Of a DNA stretch of 64,000 nt, positions 7,664 to 16,401 are shown one piece after another; positions within the stretch are counted from its first letter, which is position 1; every line of letters starts with the position of its first letter. Position numbers and translations under genes: made by a program. The notes under the pieces were generated by a model that ran no database searches, was not told the DNA's origin, and saw only the letters and a list, made by a program, of their open reading frames with translations. Source of the DNA: Phycisphaerae bacterium (lineage in GTDB: Bacteria; Planctomycetota; Phycisphaerae; Phycisphaerales; Phycisphaeraceae). The stretch lies in NCBI GenBank assembly GCA_030432595.1, contig JAUIGU010000006.1, positions 1 to 64,000 on the forward strand, given 5' to 3'.

Positions 7664-9648
7664 GCGACGCCGACCGCCCCGCGCCCGACCCACCGAAGCG
7701 CAGCGACGACGCGGCCCGGCCGTTCGCGCAGCCGCTGGGCAGCTTCCGCGCGCCGGCAGACGGCGATGCGGCGAGGGCCCCGGCCCGCGCTCGAACCGAC
7801 CCGCCGCGCGGCAACGGCGAACAGGAACGCGAGAAGGACGCCTTCTACCGCCCCAGCCGCCTCGCCACCGCGTCCACCGCCCTGCTCTGGCTCGCCCTGT
7901 TCGTCAGCGTCGGGCTGCACACCGGCCTGGTCGTCGCCGCCGCCGACCGCACGTTCGGGTTCGTCAACCTCGACGACGTGGACCAACCACCGCGTGTGAT
8001 CCGGCTCAAACGGGCCGCGTTCGACACCGTCCTGCCCGCCGACGCGCGCGTCGGCCCGGGTGCCGCGCCGGCCGAGCCCGACACGCCCGCCGTGTTCGAC
8101 GACCTGCTCGCGAATCAACCCGCCGAGGCCCTCGACGACCGCCCGGACCTGGGCCTGCGCCCGCTCGACGACGCGCGTCCCGCCGAGGCGGTTACCGACC
8201 TGGCCGTCGCCCTGCCCGCCTTCGAGATCGACCCGGCGCTGCTCGAAACGCTCGACACCACCGCCCCCGCGGAAGCCGAAGTCGTAACCGGCACCGGCCT
8301 CGCCGGCCGCGCGGACGCGCCGGCCACCGACCCCGACCTGACCGCCGCCCTGCTGGCCACGTCCGTCGGCTCGTCCGCCCGTTCCGCCGCGCGGCCAGGC
8401 GGCGCAGCCGGCGCCGGTGGCGCTCCGGGCATCGGGTCCGGCGGCGTCACGCTGCCCGGCACCACCGCGCGCCACCTCGACCAACGCCCCGCCGAACCTC
8501 CGCCGACCACCACGCCCCGCGGCCCCGCCGACGTCCGCCCCGCCGTCGCCCCGCCGGCCGGCCCGGACATCGACTACGCCGCCCTCGCATTGGCCGGCAC
8601 CACCGAACTGATTTTTCCCGAGCACCTCGACGACGACTTCCGTTACGAGCTGTTCGTCCACCACGACCGCAACCGCCCCGCCGACCCCGCCTACTTCCGC
8701 GTCGAAATCACCCCGCGCGACTCGCTCCGCAAACTCAAGACCCTGCCCAAGGACCTCGTGTTCCTCATCGACACCAGCTCGTCCATCCCCCAGAGCTGGG
8801 TCGAGCAGATCGCGCTGGGCGTCGAGCAATCCCTGGCCGGCATGAACCCGCAGGACCGGTTCAACCTCGTGGTGTTCAACGACACCGTGCGCTTCCTCAG
8901 CGACCAGCCCGTGCAGGCGTCGGAGCAGAACCTCGCCGCCGCCCGCACGTTCCTGCGCGACGCGAAGTCCAAGGGCTACACCGACGTCAACGCGGCGCTG
9001 CGCCGGCTGCTGCGCCGCGACCAGCCGCCCGGCCGGGTCTACACGCTCGTGCTCATCTCCGACGGCAAGCCCACGGTCGGGGTCGTCGACGCCCGTCAAC
9101 TCATCAACCTCATCACCCGCGAGAACGACCGCGTCGCCGGGATCTACTGCGTCGGCGCCGCGCCGCAGAAGGACCTGGACCCGCGCCTGCTCGACTTCCT
9201 CAGCTACCGCAACAACGGCTTCTCGGTCTTCGCCTACGAGCGCGATCAGGTCGCCGAGACCATCCGCAACCTCGCGTCCCAACTGCGCTACCCACTGATC
9301 ACCGACGTGACGGTGCGCGTCGCCGGCGACCACGTCCGCCAGGTCCAGCCGCAGCGTCTGCCGACCATCCACCAGGGCCAGGGCTTCTCGGTGTACGGCC
9401 GATACACCGAAGAGCGCCCGCTCACCGTGCAGATCACCGGCAAAGCCGAGAACGGCCGGCCCGTGGACTTCACCTTCACCCGCCGCCCCGCCGACGCGCC
9501 CCAGGCCGGCCCCGACGTCGCGAGCCAGTGGGCGTTCTGGGCGCTGCACGAGTTGTACGGCGAGGTCCTGGACCGTGGGGAAAACCCGACCTTGCTCCGC
9601 GAAATCGCAAAGCTGCGAGACCGTTACGGGTTACAAACTCTGTATTGA
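7660..9648 (+). CDS. TonB-like membrane-anchored VWA domain protein
   Basis: A 662-residue protein. A cytoplasmic Pro/Arg-rich tail precedes one membrane helix (about 69-94) containing SVGLHTGLVVAA; S83 and H87 reproduce the Ser-x3-His motif of TonB and TolA helices, where it couples to ExbB-ExbD. A long Pro/Ala-rich periplasmic linker (about 105-310) follows. Then comes a von Willebrand A domain with an intact metal site: D371-T-S373-S-S375, T441 and D468-G. The C-terminal part resembles the region after the VWA domain of inter-alpha-trypsin-inhibitor heavy chains and YfbK and ends in RYGLQTLY, at the motif where relatives continue. It has no TonB C-terminal domain. Last gene of the operon; ATGA overlap with the TPR gene. 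Confidence 0.88.
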   Translation: MSDADRPAPDPPKRSDDAARPFAQPLGSFRAPADGDAARAPARARTDPPRGNGEQEREKDAFYRPSRLATASTALLWLALFVSVGLHTGLVVAAADRTFGFVNLDDVDQPPRVIRLKRAAFDTVLPADARVGPGAAPAEPDTPAVFDDLLANQPAEALDDRPDLGLRPLDDARPAEAVTDLAVALPAFEIDPALLETLDTTAPAEAEVVTGTGLAGRADAPATDPDLTAALLATSVGSSARSAARPGGAAGAGGAPGIGSGGVTLPGTTARHLDQRPAEPPPTTTPRGPADVRPAVAPPAGPDIDYAALALAGTTELIFPEHLDDDFRYELFVHHDRNRPADPAYFRVEITPRDSLRKLKTLPKDLVFLIDTSSSIPQSWVEQIALGVEQSLAGMNPQDRFNLVVFNDTVRFLSDQPVQASEQNLAAARTFLRDAKSKGYTDVNAALRRLLRRDQPPGRVYTLVLISDGKPTVGVVDARQLINLITRENDRVAGIYCVGAAPQKDLDPRLLDFLSYRNNGFSVFAYERDQVAETIRNLASQLRYPLITDVTVRVAGDHVRQVQPQRLPTIHQGQGFSVYGRYTEERPLTVQITGKAENGRPVDFTFTRRPADAPQAGPDVASQWAFWALHELYGEVLDRGENPTLLREIAKLRDRYGLQTLY

Positions 9649-10005
9649 GTTTGCCCAGCTTCTCAAACGGCTTGCGGCCGGGTTCGGGGACGCTAAGATG
9701 CGCTTGCCGGCGACGGACGCCGGGCCACGCCAACGCGTGGCGATTCACGCACTCCGTTCCCGTCGCGAGCCTGCTGACGGAGTGCCCGCAACGGACGGCG
9801 GCGCGTTTTCATCTCGAGCGTTCTGACGCAGAAAGCGCCGCCACAACCAGTACCCGGGCCGTGCCGCCCGTTCGTGAGTGACGATGTGGTTGTGTGACTG
9901 AATTCATTGCCGTGTCTCATTGTTCCCGTTGGTTTTCAACGGTGCCACGGTCTCACACCCGCGTCTCTTGCCGGCGACACCGCCCCAGCCTGAAAGGGAG
10001 GCATC
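9649..10005 (+). promoter_or_regulatory. Intergenic region and possible long leader of the cold-shock gene
   Basis: No gene seen in these 357 bases. A possible promoter is TTGCGG (9672-9677), 16 bases, TAAGAT (9694-9699). It would give a 5' untranslated leader of about 300 bases before the cold-shock gene; long structured leaders are known for cspA-type mRNAs. The -35 match is poor, so this is tentative. Confidence 0.3.
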
Positions 10006-10224
10006 ATGCCCGTTCACGGCCAGGTCAAGTGGTTCGATCCCAAGAAGGGTTACGGCTTCATCGTCGGGCCCGAAGGCCAGGACGTTTTCGTCCACTACAG
10101 CCAGATCGATGGCGAAGGGTTCAAGTCGCTCCGCGACGGTGAAGAAGTCGACTACGACCTCACCCAGGGCGACAAAGGCTTCCAGGCCCAGCACGTCCAC
10201 CGCGTCCCCGTCGCCGCGGAATAA
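10006..10224 (+). CDS. Cold-shock domain protein
   Basis: A 72-residue single cold-shock domain. It begins GQVKWFDPKKGYGFI, containing the RNP1 motif (KGYGFI), and has the RNP2-type segment DVFVHY; both bind single-stranded RNA or DNA on a five-stranded beta barrel. The family acts as an RNA chaperone in the cytoplasm and is often induced by cold or growth change. The length is typical of CspA. An excellent ribosome site (AAGGGAGG) precedes the ATG. The protein ends a few residues after the domain (RVPVAAE). A hairpin at 10244-10268 follows closely. Confidence 0.95.
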   Translation: MPVHGQVKWFDPKKGYGFIVGPEGQDVFVHYSQIDGEGFKSLRDGEEVDYDLTQGDKGFQAQHVHRVPVAAE

Positions 10225-10243
10225 GCACTCGGCGTTGCGCACT

Positions 10244-10268
10244 CACGCACGGTTACGCGCCGTGCGTG
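10244..10268 (+). terminator. Hairpin after the cold-shock gene
   Basis: CACGCACGG (10244-10252) pairs perfectly with CCGTGCGTG (10260-10268) around a 7-base loop, 20 bases after the stop codon. There is no run of T, so termination is possible but not certain; it may simply protect the mRNA 3' end. Confidence 0.4.
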
Positions 10269-10369
10269 GCCGCATGCGCGAACCGGCACGACGTCCGACC
10301 CGCGCGCTCGCGCCATCCGAATCGCTTGGACCGCCGCCCTGATCGCCGCCGGGCCGTATCCTTGCCGCC

Positions 10370-11311
10370 ATGACCGGCTGGCTGTTCATCGGCATCGCCC
10401 TGGGGTTGCTGCTGGCGATCCCCGTCTCCCGCGCGTGGGCGCGCCGGGTCGAGCGCCGCGTCACCGCCTCCGAACGCCGGGCCCAACACGCCGAACGCCT
10501 CGCCGAGCTGGGCACCATGACCGGCGGCCTCGCCCACGAGATCAAGAACCCGCTCTCCACCGTCGGGCTCAACGTCCAACTCCTCCAGGAAGACGTCGCC
10601 GACGCCCAAAAACTCACCGCGCAACTCGCTCAGGACTCTGCCGATAGTCAGCCGCAGGCCAACGGCCCGCGCGCCCAGGCCGACCTCCAGGAAAACCTCG
10701 GACGCGTCGCCCGCCGACTCGACGGCCTGCACCGCGAGACCCAGCGCCTCCGCGACATCCTCGAAGACTTCCTCCGCTTCGCCGGGCGGATGAAGCTCGA
10801 CCTCCAACCCACCGATGTGCACGCGCTGCTGGAAGAACTCACGGACTTCTTTGCCCCCCAGGCCGAGGACGCGGGCGTCCGTCTGCGACTCGACCTCCAG
10901 GCGCAACAACACCACGCCCCCGCCGACGCCGCGCTGCTCAAGCAGGCCGTGCTCAACCTCATGCTCAACGCCGTCCAGGCCATGCAGCAGGCCAAACAAG
11001 CCACCAACCCTGTCGCCCACGGCGGCTGCGACGAACTGCACCTGCGCACGTCCAACGCCAACGACGCGCCCGGCGTGATCGTCCACGTCACCGACACCGG
11101 CCCGGGCATCCCCGACGAAGTCCGGCCGCGCATCTTCGAGCCCTACTTCTCCAACAAACGCGGCGGCACCGGCCTTGGCCTGCCCACCACGAAACGCATC
11201 GTCGACGAGCACCACGGCCGACTCACCGTCCACTCCGAAACGGGCCAGGGCACGGCGTTTTCGATCTGGCTGCCGACGCAATCCGGTGAGACTGCGCGTT
11301 CGACGCCATAA
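10370..11311 (+). CDS. Membrane-anchored sensor histidine kinase
   Basis: A 313-residue histidine kinase. A single N-terminal membrane helix (3-20) anchors it; no separate sensor domain is present between helix and kinase core. The dimerisation domain has the H-box LAHEIKNPLSTV with the phosphorylated H57, as in NtrB-like kinases. The ATP-binding domain has an N-box (NLMLNAVQAM), G1 (DTGPGIPDE) and G2 (GGTGLGLPTTKRIVDEH). The protein should autophosphorylate and hand phosphate to a response regulator, but none is adjacent, so the partner is unknown. It is an orphan kinase between the cold-shock gene and a repeat element. Confidence 0.9.
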   Translation: MTGWLFIGIALGLLLAIPVSRAWARRVERRVTASERRAQHAERLAELGTMTGGLAHEIKNPLSTVGLNVQLLQEDVADAQKLTAQLAQDSADSQPQANGPRAQADLQENLGRVARRLDGLHRETQRLRDILEDFLRFAGRMKLDLQPTDVHALLEELTDFFAPQAEDAGVRLRLDLQAQQHHAPADAALLKQAVLNLMLNAVQAMQQAKQATNPVAHGGCDELHLRTSNANDAPGVIVHVTDTGPGIPDEVRPRIFEPYFSNKRGGTGLGLPTTKRIVDEHHGRLTVHSETGQGTAFSIWLPTQSGETARSTP

Positions 11312-11325
11312 AACCGGATGTTGAC

Positions 11326-11402
11326 TGGGGGGTGCCACCGTCGCTTGCGACGGTGCGCGTCACCCATCACCGCATGGTCGCAAGCGACCGTGGCACCCCC
11401 CA
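11326..11402. repeat. Long inverted repeat between two convergent genes
   Basis: The left arm starts GGGGGGTGCCACC at 11327 and continues to about 11355; the right arm (about 11374-11402) is its near-perfect complement, ending GTGGCACCCCCC. Each arm itself contains the palindrome CGTCGCTTGCGACG or a variant. Such GTGCCAC-type repeats are common in planctomycete intergenic DNA. Position between a plus-strand and a minus-strand gene end suggests it may act as a two-way terminator, though no T runs are present. Confidence 0.75.
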
Positions 11403-11427
11403 CAACGTCACATCTCGCGCCCCGCGC

Positions 11428-13293
11428 TCACCGCACGCTGCCGTCGCCGTACAGCACCGCACCCGTCGGGTCCTTCTGACCCTGCCACGCCTCCCACACC
11501 ACCGGCGTCAGCGACGGCGGTGCGCCCGGCGGCGGCTTCTCGTAAATGAACCCCGGGTTCTCGCCGGTGCGCGGGTTGATCAGCAGTTGCTCGAACCCCG
11601 GCACATGGGCCTTGAGGTCCTCGAACGACTCGGGGAAGTCGCCGGTGTCCTGCGTGTAGGTCAAAAGCGCCAGCCCGATCTGCCGGATGTTGCTCGCCGA
11701 CACCAGGCCCTCGGCACGGTCGCGCGCTTCTAGCAGGATGTCGAAGTACGACAGCGGGTTGTTCGGGTTGATCTGCCGGTTGGACGGCACGCCCTGCTGA
11801 GTCTTGATCGGCGACACCGGCGGCGGCTTGCCGGAACCCGCGGCATTGCTGCTGTTGCTCGCGACGTTTGCCGACGCCGACCGGGGCGCTTCGAGGTGTA
11901 CGGTCGAGATCGGCTGCCCGCAATACACCAGGTCGTACTTGCCCTCGGGCGTGCCGGACTCCGGCTGGAACAGCAGCCCGAACTTGTAGCGGTACCACGG
12001 CGACATGTCGCTGTGCTGTTTGTAAGAACTCACCGCCCACCGGCCCTCGTCGCCGTCCGCCCAGTCGACCACGAGCTCGTCGAAGTTGTACTGGTGCTGC
12101 ACCGTGAACGCCGTGTCGCGCGGGTGCGACGTGTTCAGCTCGCCCTCGGCAAACACCCCATCGCCCGGCGGCATCCCCTGGTAGCTGCGCGACCCGGTGA
12201 CGCGCACGGTGCCCTCGGTCTGGCCGTTGAAGACCGCGACCGCCGACACCGTCGCGCCCTCGGCCTGCTCGGTGTAGCGCGTCGGCTCGGGCGGCGGCAG
12301 CGGCGCGGTGACCTTGCTCGTCTTCGCCCCGCCCAGATCGAGATACGCCTCGCTGGTCAGGAAGCTCGTGCGCAGCAGCCGCGCGGGAATCGCTTTCCCG
12401 CCGTGCTGACCCTCGGCAGGAACCAGCTCGAAGTCGCCGGCCTTGATCACGCTGTCGTACCCCGACGTCGCGCCCGACGCGCTGACCTTGCTCTGCCGCA
12501 GCCCGACATCAAGGAGGATCGCCTCGCCGTCCTCGTTCTCGCGCAGCACGAGCAACTCCTCGTTGCCGCCGACGGAATACGTCAGCAGGTCGCCGCCGGA
12601 CGTGACGTTGCGCTGCTGGTTGCTCGCGGTGTTCGATCCCTTGACGCCGAGGCTGCGGTCGCCCGTGCCGGTGAACAGCGAGTAAGGCTCGCGCGTCTCA
12701 CCACGGTCCATCGCCGCGATCACGTGCACGGGTGCCGCGTGATACACATGCACGGCTTTTCCCGGCCCCGTCATGTAGTACGCGATCGGCCCGACGACCA
12801 GCCCCAGCAACAGCAGCAGCACCAGCGGCGAATACCCCGTGCCCGCAACTTCGATGACCGGGCGGAGCAAGAAGAAGCCGCGCTTCTCGCCGTCGTCGTC
12901 TTCGCCCGTCTGGGTTTCGACCATTCTCCCGGTCAGCGTCGAACGCCCGCACGCCGTGCAGATCAGCGCCCGCTCGGCGATGGGCGCGCCGCAACCCGTA
13001 CACGTCCGGCCCTTGCCTTTGGGTCCGTCGTCCGACGCCTCGTCCAGCCGACGCAGCCCGCCCCCCGAACCCCCGCCCCGCGCCGGCTCGATCACCGGCT
13101 CGGCCAGATCGAACGTGCCCGCGTCGTCCGCTTCACCCGTGGCGGTGCTTTGCCGCTCGCCCATCCCTTCCAGCGTCCTAGGCACCGGCACCGAAAAAGC
13201 CGCGCCACACCCCGGGCACTTCCCGGCGCGCCCTGCAAATTCATCCGCCACGCGGAAACGCTTGCCGCAGGAACAGGCGATCTCGATGGGCAT
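11428..13293 (-). CDS. Zinc-ribbon membrane protein with pseudopilin-like C-terminus
   Basis: A 621-residue protein of unknown function with an unusual domain order. The N-terminus is a planctomycete zinc ribbon (C7-S-C9 and C26-P-G-C29). After an acidic linker a second ribbon follows (CTGC and CTAC, about 95-116). One membrane helix (about 155-173) leads to a long extracellular region. The last 100 residues resemble the C-terminal part of the prepilin-like proteins at 1035-3010: SNIRQIGLALLTYTQDTGDFP and a final GDGSVR, but there is no prepilin leader. I chose the ATG at 13293 because GGAG stands five bases before it; a GTG at 13299 is possible. It may be an anchored relative of the pseudopilins. 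Confidence 0.75.
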   Translation of the reverse strand: MPIEIACSCGKRFRVADEFAGRAGKCPGCGAAFSVPVPRTLEGMGERQSTATGEADDAGTFDLAEPVIEPARGGGSGGGLRRLDEASDDGPKGKGRTCTGCGAPIAERALICTACGRSTLTGRMVETQTGEDDDGEKRGFFLLRPVIEVAGTGYSPLVLLLLLGLVVGPIAYYMTGPGKAVHVYHAAPVHVIAAMDRGETREPYSLFTGTGDRSLGVKGSNTASNQQRNVTSGGDLLTYSVGGNEELLVLRENEDGEAILLDVGLRQSKVSASGATSGYDSVIKAGDFELVPAEGQHGGKAIPARLLRTSFLTSEAYLDLGGAKTSKVTAPLPPPEPTRYTEQAEGATVSAVAVFNGQTEGTVRVTGSRSYQGMPPGDGVFAEGELNTSHPRDTAFTVQHQYNFDELVVDWADGDEGRWAVSSYKQHSDMSPWYRYKFGLLFQPESGTPEGKYDLVYCGQPISTVHLEAPRSASANVASNSSNAAGSGKPPPVSPIKTQQGVPSNRQINPNNPLSYFDILLEARDRAEGLVSASNIRQIGLALLTYTQDTGDFPESFEDLKAHVPGFEQLLINPRTGENPGFIYEKPPPGAPPSLTPVVWEAWQGQKDPTGAVLYGDGSVR

Positions 13294-13375
13294 GGGCACT
13301 CCGACTAAGACGTCCGCCAGACGCCTCCCATCATACGACCGCGCCGCGTTTTTCCCTGGCCAATGCGACCACGCC

Positions 13376-15364
13376 TCACGCCGGCGTCAGCGCCAGCATC
13401 TCCATCGCCGTCCGCGTGATGTCGTCGGCGCTGAGGCCGCAGAACTTCAGCATTTCGTCGCCGGACTTGGCCGACTTGGGCAGCCGCTTGACGTGCATCT
13501 GCGTCACGGTGAACCCGTCGCCCGTGGCCGACAGCGCGTCCGCGACCGCCGAGCCCAGCGCGTTGCCGTAGTTGTCTTCGATGGTGAGGACCATGCCGTT
13601 GTTGTCGTTCGCCAGGTCCGCGAGCGCTTCTTCGTCGAAGGGCAGGCTGTACATGTCCACGAGCGTCGCGTCGATGCCGGCCGCGTCGAGCTTCTCCAGC
13701 GCCGCGTTGGCCTCGTGCACCATGTAGCCCGACGCCGCGATCAAGAGGTCACGCCCCTCGACCAGCACCTCGTGCCCGCCGATCTCGAACGTCGTCTCCG
13801 GGCCGTACAGGAACTCCGTGTCCGGGCGCATCGTCCTCAGATACACCGGCGCATCGTACCCCGCCATCTGCTGCACCAGCGCGTAGCACGCGTAGGCGTC
13901 CGCCGGCGTCAGCACCGCGCAGCCCGGCTTGCCGTTGGGGAACTGCATCGTCGAGAAAGCACGGAACCACGCGACGTCCGGCAGCGCCATCTGCGAAGGC
14001 CCGTCCGGCCCGAGCGTGCAGCCCGCGTGCGAGCCGACCAGATTCAGCGGCACGCCCGACAGGATCGCCATCTCGATCTGGTCGTACGCCCGCGTCAAAA
14101 ACTTCCCGAACGTCGAGGTGAACGGCACCTTCCCCGCCGCCGCCAGCCCTAGCGCGGCCGACACCATGTTCTGCTCGGCGATCCGGCAGTCCACGAAACG
14201 ACCGTTGAGCGCCTCGTCCTTGTAGAAGTCCGCCGCGTTGGTCGAGCCGCGCACGTCCGCGTCCAGCGCGACCACGTCCGACCGCGCGTGCCCCAGCGCC
14301 CGCAGCGCGATGCCGTACGCCTTGCGCGTCGCGAGCTTGCCCTTCTCCAGCACCGCCTCCTGCCCGAACGCCCGGCAGGCCTCGTCGAACCCCGCGGCCG
14401 CGTTCACCGTCGGCGCGGCGGGCTTGTTCGGCGACATCATTTCACGCTTCAACGGCGTGTCCGCGGCGGCGCCGATCTGTTTCTCGGTCGCGCTCAACTC
14501 GTCGAGGACCTTCTGCAGCTCGTCGCCCGTGGGCGCGGTGCCGTGGTGCCCGTTGCCCTGCTGCGACGGCGCGCCCCAGCCCTTGACCGTCCGCGCGACG
14601 ATCGCCACCGGCGCGGCCGCGTCGTTGTTCTGCGCTTCGGCGTGCTTTTTCAGTGCGTCTGCGATCGCGCCGGGCGCGTGCCCGTCGATGTCCAGCACCT
14701 CGAACCCCGCCGCCTCCAGCTTGTGCGCGAGCGCGTCCGCGTCCTGCTGCGGCGCGACCGCGTCGCTCTGCGCGAACGCGTTGGCGTTGAAGATCGGGCA
14801 CACCGCCTTCAAGCCCTGGTCCGCGATGAAGTCCACCGCTTCCCAAATCTGCCCCTCGCGCGACTCGCCGTCGCCGATCAAGCAGAACACACGCTTGTCC
14901 AACCCGTCCAGCCGCGCCGCCAACGCGAGCCCCGCCGCCACGCTCAAGCCCTGCCCCAGCGAACCCGTCGCCGCATCAAAGAACGGCATGCCCAGCGGCG
15001 GGTTGGGGTGCCCGTCCACCGGCGAGTCCAACTCGCGCAGCGTCAACGCCAGCTCCCGTGTCATCGGCTTCAGGTCACCCGCCCCGAAATCACCCCCGAC
15101 CTTCTCGCGGTACGCGATCCCCAAATCCGCCATCGCCGCGTACACCACCGGCACCGCGTGCCCCTCGCTCAGCACCAGCCGGTCCGACGACGGGTGCCCC
15201 GGGTTCATCGGCTCGTAGCGCATGTGCTGGTACATCAGCACCGACAACAGGTGCGCCAGCGACGCCCCCGACGACGGATGCCCCGACCCCGCCGACGCGG
15301 TGATCTGGTAGGTGAACTTGGTGAGGTCGACGGCCTTCTGGTGGACGGTGGAGTCGTAGGACAT
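13376..15364 (-). CDS. tkt: Transketolase
   Basis: A 662-residue thiamine-diphosphate enzyme that moves two-carbon units between sugar phosphates in the pentose phosphate pathway. Thiamine domain: GSGHPSSGAS (about 27-35), SEGHA (66-70), the cofactor motif G164-D-G-E167 with N193 29 residues away. The pyrimidine-binding domain carries the conserved RIAEQNM with catalytic Glu, followed by the C-terminal domain (about 530-662). Both halves are in one chain and the length is normal. Start ATG at 15364. It stands alone between a zinc-ribbon protein and a PEP-CTERM gene, with no operon partner from the pathway. Confidence 0.95.
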   Translation of the reverse strand: MSYDSTVHQKAVDLTKFTYQITASAGSGHPSSGASLAHLLSVLMYQHMRYEPMNPGHPSSDRLVLSEGHAVPVVYAAMADLGIAYREKVGGDFGAGDLKPMTRELALTLRELDSPVDGHPNPPLGMPFFDAATGSLGQGLSVAAGLALAARLDGLDKRVFCLIGDGESREGQIWEAVDFIADQGLKAVCPIFNANAFAQSDAVAPQQDADALAHKLEAAGFEVLDIDGHAPGAIADALKKHAEAQNNDAAAPVAIVARTVKGWGAPSQQGNGHHGTAPTGDELQKVLDELSATEKQIGAAADTPLKREMMSPNKPAAPTVNAAAGFDEACRAFGQEAVLEKGKLATRKAYGIALRALGHARSDVVALDADVRGSTNAADFYKDEALNGRFVDCRIAEQNMVSAALGLAAAGKVPFTSTFGKFLTRAYDQIEMAILSGVPLNLVGSHAGCTLGPDGPSQMALPDVAWFRAFSTMQFPNGKPGCAVLTPADAYACYALVQQMAGYDAPVYLRTMRPDTEFLYGPETTFEIGGHEVLVEGRDLLIAASGYMVHEANAALEKLDAAGIDATLVDMYSLPFDEEALADLANDNNGMVLTIEDNYGNALGSAVADALSATGDGFTVTQMHVKRLPKSAKSGDEMLKFCGLSADDITRTAMEMLALTPA

Positions 15365-15540
15365 TGGGGGTTCCCTGGTCGGTGGGGGTCGCGGGCTGGT
15401 CTATCTGGCGACGATGAATATCGCCCCTCGCCGACATGATATGAAACCGGGCTCGTCGGCCGATGTCAGGATGTGCAAACTTCCTTCAGCCGACTCTGCG
15501 TCGAAGAACCGATTTTGGTCCGTCGCGGGACGCTCCGTAT

Positions 15541-15575
15541 AAAAAGCCGCCCGGCGACGGAGGTCGCCGGGCGGC
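15541..15575 (-). terminator. Strong rho-independent terminator after PEP-CTERM gene
   Basis: A perfect 13-base-pair stem (15546-15558 with 15563-15575) closes a four-base loop. On the minus strand it is followed directly by TTTTTATA. It lies 36 bases past the stop of the minus-strand gene ending at 15611 and separates it from transketolase. Confidence 0.9.
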
Positions 15576-15610
15576 AAAGGTGGGCCATCGTGGCCGTGCG
15601 CGATCGCAGA

Positions 15611-16318
15611 TCAGGCCGATCGCCGACGCCGTATCGCAAGTAGCGTCAGAGCCAGCGCCGTGCCCGCGATCGGCTCGGGCACCGCTGGGCCGTCGATCTG
15701 GAAGCCGTTAACCGGGCCCTGCGCGGACGTGTTGCTGTTGAAATTCGTGTTGATGGTGAAGGACCCGGCAGCGTCCGTGGTCAATTGGAAGTCGTCCCAG
15801 GAGGTGTTCACCGCCGAGGTCACATCCGTCGAGCTGCCGTCCGTGAACGCGAGGATCGGCGTGTTGACATCACCAAAGAACAGCGTGCCACGGTCGGTGC
15901 CGTCCTGCGACGCGCCGTAGGCGATGATGTCGTAGGTGGTGTTGGGGACCAGTCCCGAGAACGTGAAGCTCAACTGGGACACCGCCGAGCCGGGCCCGTT
16001 GTTCTGGCTCGACCCGAAGCCGTCGAAGAGTTCGGCCGGATTAGGTGCCCCGCTGGGGTTGAAGCCAAAGATGTTGCCGCCGGGCGCCGCGAAGCTGAAC
16101 CCGATCGCGTTGCCGCCGGCGCTGTCGGTGGCGACCAACGCGTTGTTCACGTCGCCGGTGTCGTAGACGTTCCACTGGTCACCTGCCGAACCGACCACGC
16201 CGGCACCGCTCGTCACGCCGTTCGCGGAGTTGAGGTCGATGTTCCACAGAGTCGCGTTCGCGGCGATTGCCGGGAGGGACACGGCCAAGCCGGCCAACAT
16301 GTTCATAGAAGCTTTCAT
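15611..16318 (-). CDS. Small secreted PEP-CTERM protein
   Basis: A 235-residue exported protein. It has a signal peptide (about 1-22, ending AIAANA) and a C-terminal sorting tail: VPEP near residue 210, a hydrophobic stretch, then RRRR. In other bacteria this tail is recognised by an exosortase that cuts and anchors or releases the protein; no exosortase gene is in the window. The middle is Gly/Asn/Ser/Thr-rich and probably beta-sandwich (LSFTFSGLVPNTTYDIIAYG), like small adhesins or carbohydrate-binding modules. Function unknown. A ribosome site (AAAGGA) lies upstream of ATG 16318. A strong terminator follows. A secreted pectinesterase lies just upstream on the same strand, so the two may serve polysaccharide use together. 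Confidence 0.8.
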   Translation of the reverse strand: MKASMNMLAGLAVSLPAIAANATLWNIDLNSANGVTSGAGVVGSAGDQWNVYDTGDVNNALVATDSAGGNAIGFSFAAPGGNIFGFNPSGAPNPAELFDGFGSSQNNGPGSAVSQLSFTFSGLVPNTTYDIIAYGASQDGTDRGTLFFGDVNTPILAFTDGSSTDVTSAVNTSWDDFQLTTDAAGSFTINTNFNSNTSAQGPVNGFQIDGPAVPEPIAGTALALTLLAIRRRRSA

Positions 16319-16401
16319 CTCTCGATCCTTTCGCTAAACAAAGAAAACAAGGGGGAAGTTCAACGCCGACGGGCACTACGCAGCACCACCGTCGAATTCC
16401 A

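Noticed and set aside
7255-9549. A 764-residue open frame antisense to the VWA protein gene
   Set aside because: Same cause: shadow of a GC-rich gene with low-complexity Val/Gly/Ala-rich translation and no family features.
7560-9881. A 773-residue plus-strand frame overlapping the VWA gene
   Set aside because: Arg/Pro/Ala-rich shadow in another frame, crossing the boundary between two well-supported genes.
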